A stretch of DNA of 64,000 nucleotides from Triatoma infestans. Lineage: Eukaryota; Arthropoda; Insecta; Hemiptera; Reduviidae. This document shows positions 25,601 through 38,900 of this stretch, in pieces (the first letter of the stretch is position 1; each line of letters opens with the position of its first letter). Below the pieces are notes generated by a model. The model was given only the letters and a program-made list of their open reading frames with translations. It ran no database searches and was not told the origin of the DNA. The stretch is taken from positions 82,769-146,768 of the forward strand of contig JAAEAF010006859.1 in NCBI GenBank assembly GCA_011037195.1, read 5' to 3'. The translations under genes were made by a program, and so were the position numbers.

Positions 25601-28600
25601 AGAGGGCGAAACTGAAGAATTAAAAGATGCTCAGTCTACAAGTTTGATTACAGCTGAATCAACTCATAGTAGTCCAATGACTAGTTCACTAGTTCAAACT
25701 AATGAGACATTTTTAAAGAACGATAAATCTTTCATTGAATCTGAAAGTCTAGTTCTCATTAGAGATCAGGGCACTGATGTATTTCAGGAATCTTCTAATG
25801 GTAAAAATGAAGATGAAAATGTTGACAACTGTAACTTAGAAAACGAACAAGTTTCAGTTTTTGTGCAAACTGAACAAAATATTGCAACAATAAATGAAGT
25901 AAAACCGTTAATTATTCACAGTAAAATTGAAGAATTCAAAGGAAATATTAAAAATGATGAACATGAGGGTAAAACTTACACTAGTAATAAAAAACTAAGC
26001 ACAAACTCTAATAGAAGTAGAAGACATGGAATGGATCTGCATAAACAAAATTGTAAGTATTATTGTGGCGGGTCACATGAACATAAGGCATCACAGGTTT
26101 TAGAATTAAACGTTCAACCTTGTACATGTCATATGTGCACTCTAAATAAAAAAGTTGGTTCGCGTAATGATAAGCTTTGTGAAGAATATCATAGTGCTTT
26201 ACAATCAAGCTCTGGTATTAGAAGAAAATTACAATGTAGAAGTTCACCTAGTGAGCATAAAGAAGAGAAAAAACCTTTTCAAAGATATTCAAATAATAAG
26301 CGTTCTAATATCTCTAATAAATTTCAAAGGAGATTTGAAGATATCCCTGAAGAGAAAAATAGTTCTGCGGAATCTGTTGGCGAAGTGCAAATCACACCTT
26401 TAAAGTTTACACCTGATAAAAAGAAATTAAATACCTGTGGAAATGACAATTTTGAAAAAACGAGACTAGATCAAGATGAACATGAAGAAGATCATACCAG
26501 TGAAGTTAGAGATAATAAGGGAAAAGTGACAAAGGAATCACGAAGTAATTTATCAGTGTTGAAAGAAAGAGAAAACGTTATGTGCAGTTCAGAAGTGAAA
26601 AGTACTCAAACTAATGGAAGTAAAAAATCTAATGTAGTATTTGGACGTTTTAAAGCAATCAAAAATGATGCTTCCACCATCAGCGATGGGAAATTGTTGG
26701 GTGAAGGGGTTGAAGTAATGCAGCAATACAAAGGGCGTGCTGCGTTGGCAGCTGCTCCCGTGGATGGTCAAGAACAACTGTTAACACTTTCCAAGGGGTG
26801 GATTAATTTCTACCTTCTGAAAGATAACCAAGAGTTTTCTGATAGCAACAATGATGAAGGTACTTAAGTTTTATGTATCTTTCCTCAAATAAATCATGTG
26901 TATTGATTATCATCTTCATGTATAATCATTTTTACATCTTTTTTCATTATATTTTCAGTTCAGCAGTTTCATAGTGAAAGTTTAGTACAAAGAGCAGTCT
27001 CTCCAATTAGAATACTGAAAGGAAGTGAATTCAAGGAGGAACAAGTCGAAGAATTTACTGTAGAAATACGGGCTACCCCTGAACCTATCCAAACAAGTGA
27101 TAAATCACTTTTGCTACCTAATTTACATCAAGATATTTTAAGAAAACGTAAGTCTGTGAAACCTCAACCGCAAAGCAATAAGGTTTGTTTACCTGAAATA
27201 CAAACTTCTAGCTCTTCTTCAACCCCAGAGAATCTAGGCGAAAAAATTGTACCTATAGAAGAGAAAAGTAAAAAATGTCACCCTTTGCCTGTGGTGAATG
27301 GAAGGAGAAGTTCAAGGCATGAAATTAGAATGAAAAGAAAAAGTGTTACTGCTTTTGAACAAATTCCAAAGCCTGAACCTTTGTTTCGTTTGGCTGAAGA
27401 ATTTGCGTCTGGTTTTGAGAGAGGACATTCTGCAAGTAAGTTTTAATTATTATAAATAAATAAAGGAAATCTCTGTAACTAAAGAAAAATATTTTGTTGA
27501 AGTTACCAACATTTGCCTATTATAGCGAGTATTTATCGCATCCTATTAAATTAAAATATTTTTGAGGTCGGAAACGTCGTGGTTTGTAGAAATTTGAAGT
27601 TATTTCAAACAAATGATAATAGTTTCATTTGCCGGAATAACTTTTGTTTCTTAAGGAATTCTACTTTTGATGAAGAATCGGTAATGAAAAAATAATTTAA
27701 TTATTTGTTACAACGTTTCGGTCAACTTATTGCTCTTCATTAGGGCTATATTTAAAAATATAAATTACCAAACTGAAATTATACAATTGGCAATTAATTA
27801 TCCACCCGTCAAATACTATTGTTTTTTGCACAGAACTTTTTTTATGATTATTGTTTGAAACTATGTGCAATTATATAAATCTATTTTTTATGAGGAATGA
27901 TAAAACGGACTTTTGAAATTGTTTTGATGAGCCGTTATAAAAAAGCTTTCCTTTGCTGAGTCAGTATTACCACTTCTTGTTCTTTTTTATTAAGTTAATG
28001 ATGTTGCAATATACAAGCTACTGGTGTTTTCTGATTCTGTTTTGAAATTGATATTATTTTCATTTAAAGTTATATGTAATGATTTTAGAATATTTTTTTC
28101 AATTCCTTTTTCATGACTAGTAGTTTTTCTATTCCTAGTTTCTTAATATTGTTAACATTAAATGTGTGTGTACAAAAAAAAAATGGACTCTTTTGTTGAA
28201 GTAGTTTCCTTTCCATATTAGTTCACATAAGTCTATTGATGTGAACTTAGTTTATTATAGTGCATTTCGTGTTTCCTAGCATATGGAAGATATATAACCG
28301 TGATACGATATTCGTTATTTGCTTTTTTATGTGGATCTTGGAATCTCTGAACTGATCCCATTCTACAGGCCTTCAAAATTCCACAAAATTCTTTCAGTGC
28401 TTACTGATTTAGTGGGCAACTTATGAGCTTGGAGAGTCATAAATAATATTCCGCTTTCTTCTATTTTCCCAGATATGTACAATAACCGATATACAGATGG
28501 TGAACTCTCTTCTAACACATACTTTTGAGGCGAATTTCATGAACTCTTGGAGTGTAGAATGAAACCTACGCATTCTATCTGCACTTCAAGAAATTATAAT

Positions 28601-30821
28601 TGTGCTATATTTTAACTATTTAATCATTACCTAAATTAAATTCCCCAAAATTGGAATTTTTTATTGTTGTCATCCTTTCTGAAGTTCGGTTCCACAAATC
28701 TATAGAACACCGATCAGCACAAGTATTTTTTTTTTTAATAGTTAATGGCATACACTCTCTGGCCAAGCATAAGTATTTATTTTATGATCTGTTGCTCATA
28801 TTTCTTTATTGAGTAGTTACACTCAATAAAATTTGTACACACCTATTTTGTCATAACCTTCAGACACTTCTATATTACAGCCAAGAAATCAGCAATATTA
28901 TTCACATACCAGTTTTTTGTACTCTGTTTGAAATAGAAGCAGTAGAGGTAGCGCTATCCGAACATTCAGTAAGTTCCATATCATCCACTCTGATTCTATC
29001 GGAAGAAAGTCCCTCACCAAAACATGAAAGAAAGTCACGACACAGACAACGAGGAGGTCAAATCATTCAGCAGCAATCAGATCGTAATGGTCAGTTAAAA
29101 CATAAAATAATTAATTTAAACTTTTCTCTGATTTATAAATCGAAAGTAATGAAATTATTCCATCATTATTAATGTTTCTTAGGCTCCAGTTGGACAGTGA
29201 CTGTAGCAGGTACTAGCGGAAACAATAGTAACATACATCCTGATGTTGAAATGAAACTTACTTTCGGAAATAAACAAACCGGAAACAATAATAAAGAATT
29301 ATGTGATGAGAATGAAAAAAGGCTAGTAAAATTTAATGCTAAGAAATCTTCCCTTACTAGTTCATCAAAAAGAAAAGGTTTTTTCATTTGTTATTAAATA
29401 TATATGTTTTTTTAATATACGATCGCTTTTAATACAAACAAATTATTGGATAGGCAGAATGATGGAAGAATTTGCACATACTTCTAGGGATGAGAAACAA
29501 CGTTCTATACAATATATGCCTGGTGTAATGCTGCAAAATTCTCAGGATTCTAAGGTAAATTAATTGATGAATCTTTAATTCGTTCACATTATTTCTTTAA
29601 TTAGCCAGACTCGAATAAATCTTTTAATTTTCTATCAATATATTCTTCTGTTTTCAGTTTGAAGGGACTGTATCCCAAAAGGATTTGGGAGGATATCTGG
29701 ACCATGAAAATACTAGTCAACTTAGCAGGTGCAACTTTTGTAATGTTCTATTTTTAAGTGATTTATTTTACCGTTCTATTTTAGAGGTATGTTTTTTATT
29801 TGGACAGATTTTAGATTAAAGAAAGCTAGTTTGAATCATCTGACATAAGAGATTTCTATTCTTCTAATATTGATTTAATATCTAATTAGCAGACTTTATT
29901 CAATGGGCATATTTAGAGACCTTTAATTATCCTTCCTTAAGCTTTGGTGGAGTCTTACAGTACCCTGAAATTGTATTTTTTGTATTTAGAGCAGGGGTCC
30001 GATAAAAAATGGGAAAAACTCGTGTGCATGTTCCTATAGGATGTTCAGAATGAAATGGCTAAACTTTTAGGAAAGATCCTTAGTTCGAAAGAAAAAAAAT
30101 ATTCGTGAAATACATAACTTTATCTTCCAGCAATTCACACTGTTGGAGTTGACAAATTTTCTTCACAGTTACAATTTTTTGGTTTTAAGCACAGATGTCC
30201 TTAAGTTTCCTTTTAGGGAGGCCGGACGTTACATTGCATGCAATGGTGGTTTGAGGTTATGCTTAACGCTCCCTAGTAATTCTTAAAACAACTTTCAATG
30301 ATTTTGGGTGAATTAATATAGTGGCTTCCCTAATCAGTTATAGGATTAAGATCAGTTATAATATTATCATTCAACTTTCACAAACACCACCAGATGTGTC
30401 TCAAATTTGTAATGAATCCGGACGCAAAAATAAAACTGTATTTATTGAAATTGCGACTTGATAACTCTTTTTCATTCTATAACTTGCTAAAACAATGTTC
30501 ACGAAAAAATGGTTTATGTAGTGTAAACACCAAGGTGGGAAAAGCCACGGATCCTTTTTCGATAATATCGCGAAAAAACAATTCACTAATTCGCACTTTC
30601 GTTTAATGTCGATATTAAACACTTCAAAAATTAATATTGTATTTATAACAAATTTTTACAGAAGATCAAAAGGAAGTTTCGAAGGCAGTAGTGATGCGAC
30701 AAGTTTATGTAGCGATTTACAAGTAACAGGATTAGCGATAACTCCAGAAAGTAAACCGTATGTACCTACACAAAGTGAGAGAGATCTAGTCAGAAGACAA
30801 AGATACAAATTTACAAGGTAG
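22650..30821 (+). CDS. Large unrecognised protein (1,788 aa) with repeated QT motifs, 7 coding exons
   Basis: Proposed exons: 22650-26859, 26959-27435, 28937-29089, 29183-29377, 29454-29554, 29658-29728, 30662-30821. All junctions are GT-AG and keep frame (5,367 nt). I start at MWGLELPYRR because a strong acceptor ends at 22,646, so an upstream in-frame Met at 22,593 is probably intronic. I do not recognise the family. The N-terminus is Ser/Arg-rich, with 'ATSVPDLSSD' and 'STLSLQSSTPESSTSN' low-complexity stretches. A basic, possibly helical block PLPDWLKVRLQRREEEIKKL sits near residue 610. Most of the rest is acidic/Lys-rich and probably disordered. QT/NT motifs recur near residues 65, 276, 358, 412, 968, 1017, 1042, 1074, 1321 (STQT) and 1449. 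Two Cys/His clusters occur (CKYC with CADVACTGC; CKYYCGGSHEH with CTCHMC). The C-terminus ends SERDLVRRQRYKFTR. TQT-type motifs bind dynein light chain LC8; that is a hypothesis here. Confidence 0.85.
27711..27746 (-). mobile_element. Hammerhead-like remnant in intron 2 of the large gene
   Basis: The minus strand reads CCC, then CTAATGA (one change from CTGATGA), AGAGCAATAAGTTGACC, GAAA and palindromic ACGT followed by TG. It is clearly homologous to the outer arms of the fold-back at 3,210-3,890 (AATGAAGA ... CAATAA ... GAAACGTTG). A solitary remnant, probably of a Penelope-like element. The surrounding 27,600-28,700 has no recognisable frame. Confidence 0.5.
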
Positions 30822-31314
30822 ATTATGGAAGATAAACTGCCTTTTTTTCAGCAACAATTGTGCCTTTAAATCTTCCACAGTGATGATGTATCAATGTATA
30901 AAAAGAAAAAAAAAAATGTACAAAACTTATACATAAATGCCTTTCACCAAACTCAGTTACATATATATTAGCAAATATATAGGTATATATATATTTTTTT
31001 ACAGATTAATATTTAATTAAATATATAAAATATTAATTGAACAATTGCATTTTATTATTTTTTGTTTTCATTATTAAACTAAACTAATTTCTTAAGATAA
31101 GTGTGGAGCGCATGCTTTGTATAATTTATTATACTATTAAAATTAATAAATTCTTAAAGACTGGTATACAAATTTTGAAAAAGGTAACTATATCATCGTT
31201 AAAAAGGAAAATTACATAGTTAAGAGACGGTCTTCTTTATTTACTTTTTTACATTAACAAGTCAAGTCATTTATAACCATTTTTTTATTAAAACTTTATT
31301 TCAACCAGATTATT

Positions 31315-34300
31315 TTACACTTTAGTATAAGGTATTATTTGCCAAAGTGAGGATAAAGTGTAACCTTCCTTTATAGTTTCTATAGCTAGTCCTAACTGGT
31401 GATTATAAACAGGAGGTCGATCTTCACTTTCATGGCCGTCTGAATAGTAGGCACTTACGACTCCTGCATGGTCTTCATTCTCTATTTCTTCCACTTCCTC
31501 CATGTTAACTGGCTCACTTTCTGATAGAACAGGCTATTTAACAAAACATATCAATACAGATTATGGCTCGACTGGTTAATGTAATGTGAACACCAAAAAC
31601 TTTTAACAATAAGTACGATTTATAAAGAGTTTAATGGAAATAATATATGTGATTGTCGACTGATCGACCAGGAAGTTTGCAGGAAAAAATATATTTAAGT
31701 CTTTTTAATTTTTTTATTAAAAACCCGACATTTCGGCAAACACTGTTACCACCACTGGCTTCACCACCACTAATAAAGTTGCAAAACTATACTCCAAACT
31801 AAAAAACTCTATCCCTAAACTAAACAAAATCCACACAGTAAACATCAAATGCACTATACCACTTTGCAATGCCACTTATGTAGTAGAGAGTTCACAATAT
31901 TTACACAAAAAACTAAAACAAAATAATGACATCACATCCAAAAAAATAGGCAGCACAACCCTTACCAAACATACATTGTCACTAAATCATTCTTTTGATC
32001 TGCAAAACCCATCCATTTTAACAACACAAAATGCCTCCTCGCAGAATCAATACATGTCCACCTACAACCCAATCCCATAAACCACAAAAAAGACACAGAA
32101 ATCATTTCATTTTTCAACAACACCCACCATTCCTTAAAGTAGAACTCTATGCATTCCCTTACCATCCTACATATTTCCTTTGCTAATTCCTTTTCCTCCT
32201 ATCTATTAACCTATCGTAATAATTCTATTTCAATGAATCAATAATTTAATGATTAATATATATATATTTTTTCATCTTCAGAGAGCCCCTTAGAAACGTC
32301 GGGTTTTGAATAAAAAAAAAAAAGAAAAAAAAAAAGCACTTAAAAGGTTTTTAGAGTGAGTTAAATTATGAATCTTATNNNNNNNNNNNNNNNNNNNNNN
32401 NNNNNNNNNNNNNNNNNNNNNNNNNNNNNNNNNNNNNNNNNNNNNNNNNNNNNNNNNNNNNNNNNNNNNNNNNNNNNNNNNNNNNNNNNNNNNNNNNNNN
32501 NNNNNNNNNNNNNNNNNNNNNNNNNNNNNNNNNNNNNNNNNNNNNNNNNNNNNNNNNNNNNNNNNNNNNNNNNNNNNNNNNNNNNNNNNNNNNNNNNNNN
32601 NNNNNNNNNNNNNNNNNNNNNNNNNNNNNNNNNNNNNNNNNNNNNNNNNNNNNNNNNNNNNNNNNNNNNNNNNNNNNNNNNNNNNNNNNNNNNNNNNNNN
32701 NNNNNNNNNNNNNNNNNNNNNNNNNNNNNNNNNNNNNNNNNNNNNNNNNNNNNNNNNNNNNNNNNNNNNNNNNNNNNNNNNNNNNNNNNNNNNNNNNNNN
32801 NNNNNNNNNNNNNNNNNNNNNNNNNNNNNNNNNNNNNNNNNNNNNNNNNNNNNNNNNNNNNNNNNNNNNNNNNNNNNNNNNNNNNNNNNNNNNNNNNNNN
32901 NNNNNNNNNNNNNNNNNNNNNNNNNNNNNNNNNNNNNNNNNNNNNNNNNNNNNNNNNNNNNNNNNNNNNNNNNNNNNNNNNNNNNNNNNNNNNNNNNNNN
33001 NNNNNNNNNNNNNNNNNNNNNNNNNNNNNNNNNNNNNNNNNNNNNNNNNNNNNNNNNNNNNNNNNNNNNNNNNNNNNNNNNNNNNNNNNNNNNNNNNNNN
33101 NNNNNNNNNNNNNNNNNNNNNNNNNNNNNNNNNNNNNNNNNNNNNNNNNNNNNNNNNNNNNNNNNNNNNNNNNNNNNNNNNNNNNNNNNNNNNNNNNNNN
33201 NNNNNNNNNNNNNNNNNNNNNNNNNNNNNNNNNAATCGCAAAGCGATTTATTTTTGAAACTAATTTTTTCGTGCCAATTTTCCTTTCCTTGAAAATAGTA
33301 CAGTAATTGCAATCTAGATCTGATAGGTGTAATATGAGTTAAAATTTGAGTTCTCGGCTCGAACATGGTCGCTTAGACTTTGAACAAAAACGTCACTGAT
33401 GGATGTAATAGCTAACAGTAGTAATGAGAATATCTAAAAATTTCATGAGAATATTTTTGCTTACAGTTTCATAAAAGATTAAAAAGATTGACGTTTAATA
33501 TATGTGAAGTACTTAATTTCACACAAAAGTTACAATTTATGTTCGTTACATATGACAAAAAGAAAATGTAGGAAGAAAACAATTTTTGCATGATTTGAAA
33601 ATCACAAATTGATTCTATTATATTTTAAATATTTTATAATACTGACCAAGTCTGTGACAGAATATTCCACTCCAAGTTCAGGATTTGCTGAGTGAATTTC
33701 ATACATGGAAAGTAGTTCTTTAGCTACACTATGCAAACGCGATATTGGATCTATTCTGAAACCTAGAACATACGCACCGCTTCCCGCTCTACTCTCAACA
33801 ACAAGTGCTGCGCCAAAACGAGAATCACGTATTTTTACCTTTAAAACGCCCAAAAATAATATTAATTTGGAAATTAACAAATTTTACTTCAGTTATACTT
33901 ATCACTTACGTACTGAAGCTATTTGCAAATATGGCAATGATATATTAAAGTTCTCATTCATTTCTGCAAACCAAACAAGACGAATATTGGTAATAATAAA
34001 TGAACCCAAATTTCCCTAAAAAGATAATTTAATCAGTTTGAAAAATAATCAAAGCATCATTATAATATATAACAAGAAGATATTTGTACCTGATCACTTG
34101 ATAAATTCCAAACACCTTCAATAACATTATAAATTTGTTCCAAAGGTAATATTTGCAGTTGTTTATTTCTAACCACAGCCCCTCGCAATTTAAGTTCTCG
34201 ATATGGTTTAGATGATAAATACGCTCTGAAGCAAAAATAAATCTAAGTATAGATACTAAACACACTGATCGTATTAAGAAATAATTTAACATACTTGTGA

Positions 34301-35111
34301 ACACCCATGACTGTTGTAAAATGTCTAGTATTTCCAGAGACAAGATTTGTAAATATAAATTCAAATCTAGAGTTATTTGATTTGGTTAAGAGATGAAGAG
34401 CTTCCGTAGTTCCTCTCAGTTTCTGTAATAGATTTAAAAGCACTGATATAAGTTGCTGTAACTTAAAAAGTATTAAATACTTATTTACATTTGCTAGGAA
34501 ATATTATCATTCTCTAATTTTCCTACTATACTTTATAATAAAATATATTATACTTTACCGAATTTACTACTTTTGTAGTAGCAGATATAATACAATTCAA
34601 GCCAATTGCTACAAATAATATTTGAAACATTCATTAGAAATCTTATGGTAAATAAGAAATCTAAAATTCTAGAAATTAGAATACTATCTACTTTTTCCTA
34701 CTTACATAAACTAATTCTTATAACTGATAAAGAATGCCATATGATTCTTAAATTTGTAACAATCAATCTTCCTTTGTCGCCGTTATTTCCTTTAGTATCT
34801 TCAACGAAATCTAATTTATCTATAACTTTCTCACCTGCTCTCATTCTGTTCAACCTATAAAAAATATTCAACCGCAATGACATAAACGTAACAAATATTT
34901 TCTAATATAAGAAATATACTATTTGCTCAGAATTATTATTATTATTTGTTGCTTTGCCATTTAATATCTGAATAAACAAAAAATATTAACTCCCATTTTT
35001 GACTGAGATTACTTACGCTACAGGTATATCGAATCTAACTTCACGATCCTCCCAAAGATCAGAAACATCTTTCCGTACTTTAGTCTTTGTATTTCCAACG
35101 AGCATAGCCAT
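31315..35111 (-). CDS. BBS5: Bardet-Biedl syndrome 5 protein (BBSome subunit)
   Basis: Eight coding exons (minus): 35111-35017, 34854-34706, 34608-34559, 34422-34295, 34225-34090, 34015-33914, 33838-33647, 31533-31315, giving 356 aa (family about 340). BBS5 is a BBSome subunit with two PH-like (DM16) repeats that binds phosphoinositides and helps carry membrane proteins to cilia. Recognisable stretches are [16 protein letters not shown] and [15 protein letters not shown] (first repeat), [16 protein letters not shown] with [47 protein letters not shown] (second repeat), [15 protein letters not shown] with [12 protein letters not shown], and the C-terminal [19 protein letters not shown]. Phases match across every junction, so the assembly gap lies in intron 7 and removes no coding sequence. 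Its presence implies ciliated cells such as sensory neurons. It is convergent with the large gene (494 bp between stops). A second in-frame Met at 35,105 could also serve as start. Confidence 0.95.
31715..32312 (+). mobile_element. Penelope-like retroelement remnant (GIY-YIG part) with inverted ends
   Basis: The plus-strand translation includes [20 protein letters not shown], then [20 protein letters not shown]. This fits the C-terminal GIY-YIG endonuclease region of Penelope-like elements (CxxC-x-TYVGES...LxxR...H). The glycine of YVGES reads V, and frames break near 32,080, so it is dead. The reverse transcriptase is missing. The ends are inverted: 'aaaacccgacatttc' near 31,720 and 'gaaacgtcgggtttt' near 32,293. 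GAAACGTC followed by GGG resembles a hammerhead 3' half with palindromic ACGT stem III. It lies in BBS5 intron 7, antisense to the gene. Confidence 0.75.
32379..33233. other. Assembly gap (855 N)
   Basis: Run of N within BBS5 intron 7, just after a poly(A)-rich Penelope-like end. The repeat probably broke the assembly. The true length is unknown. Confidence 0.99.
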
Positions 35112-35906
35112 TAGTGCCAACTAAGTTTATATTAAGCACTTAACATAGACATTACAAAAAAAGAAAAAAGAATCCTTTGAAGTTTCCATGTTACTATAAC
35201 AACAACTATGAAACAATTCACTTTTCCCCCTCCTTTATCATTTTTATCAATCATACATAAGACGTATGAGTCAATTTAAAGTAGAAACATGATTGTATTG
35301 CAATAAAAAAGTTAAGAAATTTGATAACTTAATTTGCTTTTTTTTTTATTTAAGGGGAAATATTAGATTAGTTTCTTTCACCAAAGGTTTGTCCATAATT
35401 ATAATACTTTCTTCACCATTAATTTCATTTAAAATGTAGACAAAAAAATGTATTTATTATATATATATATATAAAATTCTTCTTCTTCTTGCAAGTGACT
35501 TAATAAAACACTTAGATCTAATACTCTTATAGCATCTTTAATAACAATAATAATGATAATAAAAATGAGACCCAGATTCTTTAATTTTTAACAATATTTT
35601 TTAGTCCGCAAGCAAAATGTTTCCTACAAGTTGTGTTTCAGATTAATTATTACAGTGCTTGTTTCTTGCAAGCAGTGACACATTTGATTAATTTGTTTTT
35701 CATTATAAAAAGTATTCCTTACTGAACCCTTATAAATTTAAAAGTTTATAGAGAATTCGGAATATATTTTTTGTTGCTGCACCATAAACCTAACTCAAAA
35801 TTAATGGAAATGGAGAAGTAAAAATAAATGAATTAATATATTAGTGATTTTATTATGATAAAATAAAAATAATAATAAAACAATTTTCTTTACATTGTAA
35901 AAATCA
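35112..35906. other. BBS5 upstream / TRMT12 downstream spacer
   Basis: 795 bp between the BBS5 start and the TRMT12 stop, both genes on the minus strand. AT-rich, with a (TA)n run near 35,458. It must hold the BBS5 promoter and TRMT12 3' UTR; no specific site recognised. Confidence 0.5.
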
Positions 35907-38900
35907 TTAAAGAGGGAAGCAATGAACGGCATATACGATGTGATCAATATGGGGAGCATAAGATTTAACTTGAAATATATCCTTTACAATAATTTTCCAA
36001 ATGTTGGAATGTATGGTGTTTATAATAGATGAAATAGAATGGGTGATATGGACCGCGAAATAGAACCACTCTTTTTTTTTACATGAAATCTGATAACCAT
36101 GGAACTGATTCCATATGTAAGTATTATTTTCTATACGACATTCTAACGCTGATTGGAACTTTTCATAACTATTCAAATTAAACTTAACTTTCACATTTTC
36201 ACAAATATCACAATGATTGCTACCGTTGAATTTTGATGTAACATTCTGATGTACATAAAGGATTCCTCCCTTGTCCGACAAAGCTTCACAAGCAACCTGC
36301 CAATAATCTTCAGATGATGGAATTATTCCAATATTAACTCGGTCTGCAACTTTGCGCGGAGAAACCTTTGAACACAATTTATGTTTAAAAAAAATCCTTC
36401 ATTATTTAACATTTATTATTACTTTTTTTTAAAAAAGCTTCTTAACAATTGGTCTATCAATAATAGGGAATATTAAAAAATTAATTTACTTGTCTTATAA
36501 AAAAAAATCTGGTGTGAAACATTCGCACGAGTTGCTCTTAGTCCTCTTAATACTGTTACATAACATATAAAATGACAAATTATACACATTTGTCCTAATA
36601 TGGCAAGTTGGGAAACACTGCAGTAGAGAGCACCAGTAATATTGAACAAACACATTTGAATTTTAACTCTCAGATTACTCTAAACCACCTAAACCCATTT
36701 TTTCAGAAAAATATGAAGAAATAAAAGTAATAGATTTATATCTATACAGTTAGTATTCCGAATTTACAGGAAATCGCAATAGTCATTTTCGAGAAAATTA
36801 AAAAAACCTATTCTGTAAAATCGCACTTCCGGTTAATCGAACTTCTTAAATTTTGGATTCAAGCAGAGCTTCTAAAGTATATTAATATTATATAGGTGAT
36901 ATTAATGCATATTCATTCACTGTACTAAGTTGTACTTCAGAGGAAGCTTAACGCTACTTTCCCCCAAAACCAATTTTCCCAGGAAAAGGTTATAAATGTT
37001 ATAAATAAAGGTATTTATGTGTCTAGATAGTATACGAAGTTTAAAGAAAATCCGTTTTCGAGAAAATTGTAAAAACTGAAGAAACCATTCAGTCAGGTCA
37101 CACTTCCAGTTGATGGGGACCAACATGTCAGATGCATGGGTACTACCTAAATGGAATACCTATTTTGAACTTACTGAGAAGATTTTTCGTTTTTGAGATA
37201 GTTTTTTACACACACATTTGACCTAAACGGAAAATTGAATTATACACATATATTTCATACAAGAGTCTCAAAACCGGATCACTGATGAAAATTTAATGGC
37301 GAAAATGCTTTCTCTTCATCAGAAAAAAAAGGTAAAAACAATCTAAATAACTATACTCTAAAATGAACAAAATGGCATACCTCTCTGTTATCACCTTCAT
37401 AAATAAGGCATCTGTCAGCAACGCTATTAAGTTCCAAATTTCTTCTATTAAACAATAAAGCCAGATGTTAATTCCTTATAATTTAAAGTGAGAAAAATAT
37501 CTCAAATTATACAAGAAAAATACCTTAAAGCTTCTATAGCGCTCGCATTCCATTCACATGAATGCACAAATTTTGCCTTTGCATGTACAAGATATGGTAA
37601 TGTAAAGTATCCTATGCCAGCAAATAAATCAACGATAACTTCTCCTTCACAATTTAGTCTTCCAATTCTATGACGTTCATTGACATTGCCGGAAGAAAAC
37701 ATGTTCTTTTCTATATCCCAGGTATATCTAAATAATAAATAAAAAATTCTCAGGTAGTCTATATATGTATATATATATATATAATCTTTCTAATGAGAAG
37801 ATAGAATCAAGACGAAAATCCCGCTCAATTCCTTGATGTACTAATTGCCAATGACCACACTCATACAAAGAATTGATGTCGCTTAGATGCGCCGGCTCTC
37901 ATTCTTCAATAAAATATAAAATCATAGAGCGACTAATTATGAATTTTATCAAACATCTTCTACCATAAATTCAAGTTTTCTTACAAAAATCGGCAATAAT
38001 ATATTTTCTTCTCAACATGGTAACTCCTAACCTGTGCAACTTACCTAACTTAGCAATCATAAACTGGAACGCAGATGGCCTTCTCTCTAAACGAAACGTA
38101 CTGGCTGAATTGCTTTCTACGAATATTGTACATTCTGATATCAGCCAATTAAGTAACTGGTTATACAATATACAGGAAGGATTGCTGAACAGAGCGGGAA
38201 GTGTGGTAATACTTGTTTAAAAAAGTATTAAATAGAACGAGGTCTTTTATCAGAAACCGATAACTTCGCTATTAGTTGGTGACTTAAATGGCAATAATGA
38301 ATTCTGGGAATGTAGACAAACCAACAATGATCGGCGACTTCTTGAAGTTGCAGACGTTCTAGAAATTCTGTTTCAGCTCCTGAAGAAGCTACACTCTATC
38401 CCACCCAACGACGATATTCTTGAAGTGGCAATTTGTTCGCAATTTCACACCTCCACTGCTTTACACGTACTAACTGAATTGGACTCAGATATCACCCAGT
38501 TATTATCAAACCTCAACAAAAATTGCAGTATACCTTGCCCGTTCTTCGCCTCATGGAAGATAAAACTGACGGGGAAGCTTTTAGCACAGAACTTGACAGA
38601 CTTATTGAGATAACAGTTGCTTATGAAAATACAGAAAACATCGATTACCAGTGAACAATTTAACACACTAAAAAATGCAACATATAAAAAACATGATCCA
38701 CGGCCATCACAACACAAACAAGTCAAACACAAAGCTACATTCTGCAACTGATTAACTGAAAAAAGAAAACAGGATTCGAAGGCTTTTCGTATAGAAACAT
38801 GCGTCAACTAAATCAGCTAAACAGGAAAATAAAATGGTAACTAGACAGCTACAAGATTAACAGATATAGAGAAACCCTTCAAGAAACAAGAACTGAGATC

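Noticed and set aside
32290..33366. Long open frames across the N run
   Set aside because: They consist of unknown bases; no coding evidence.
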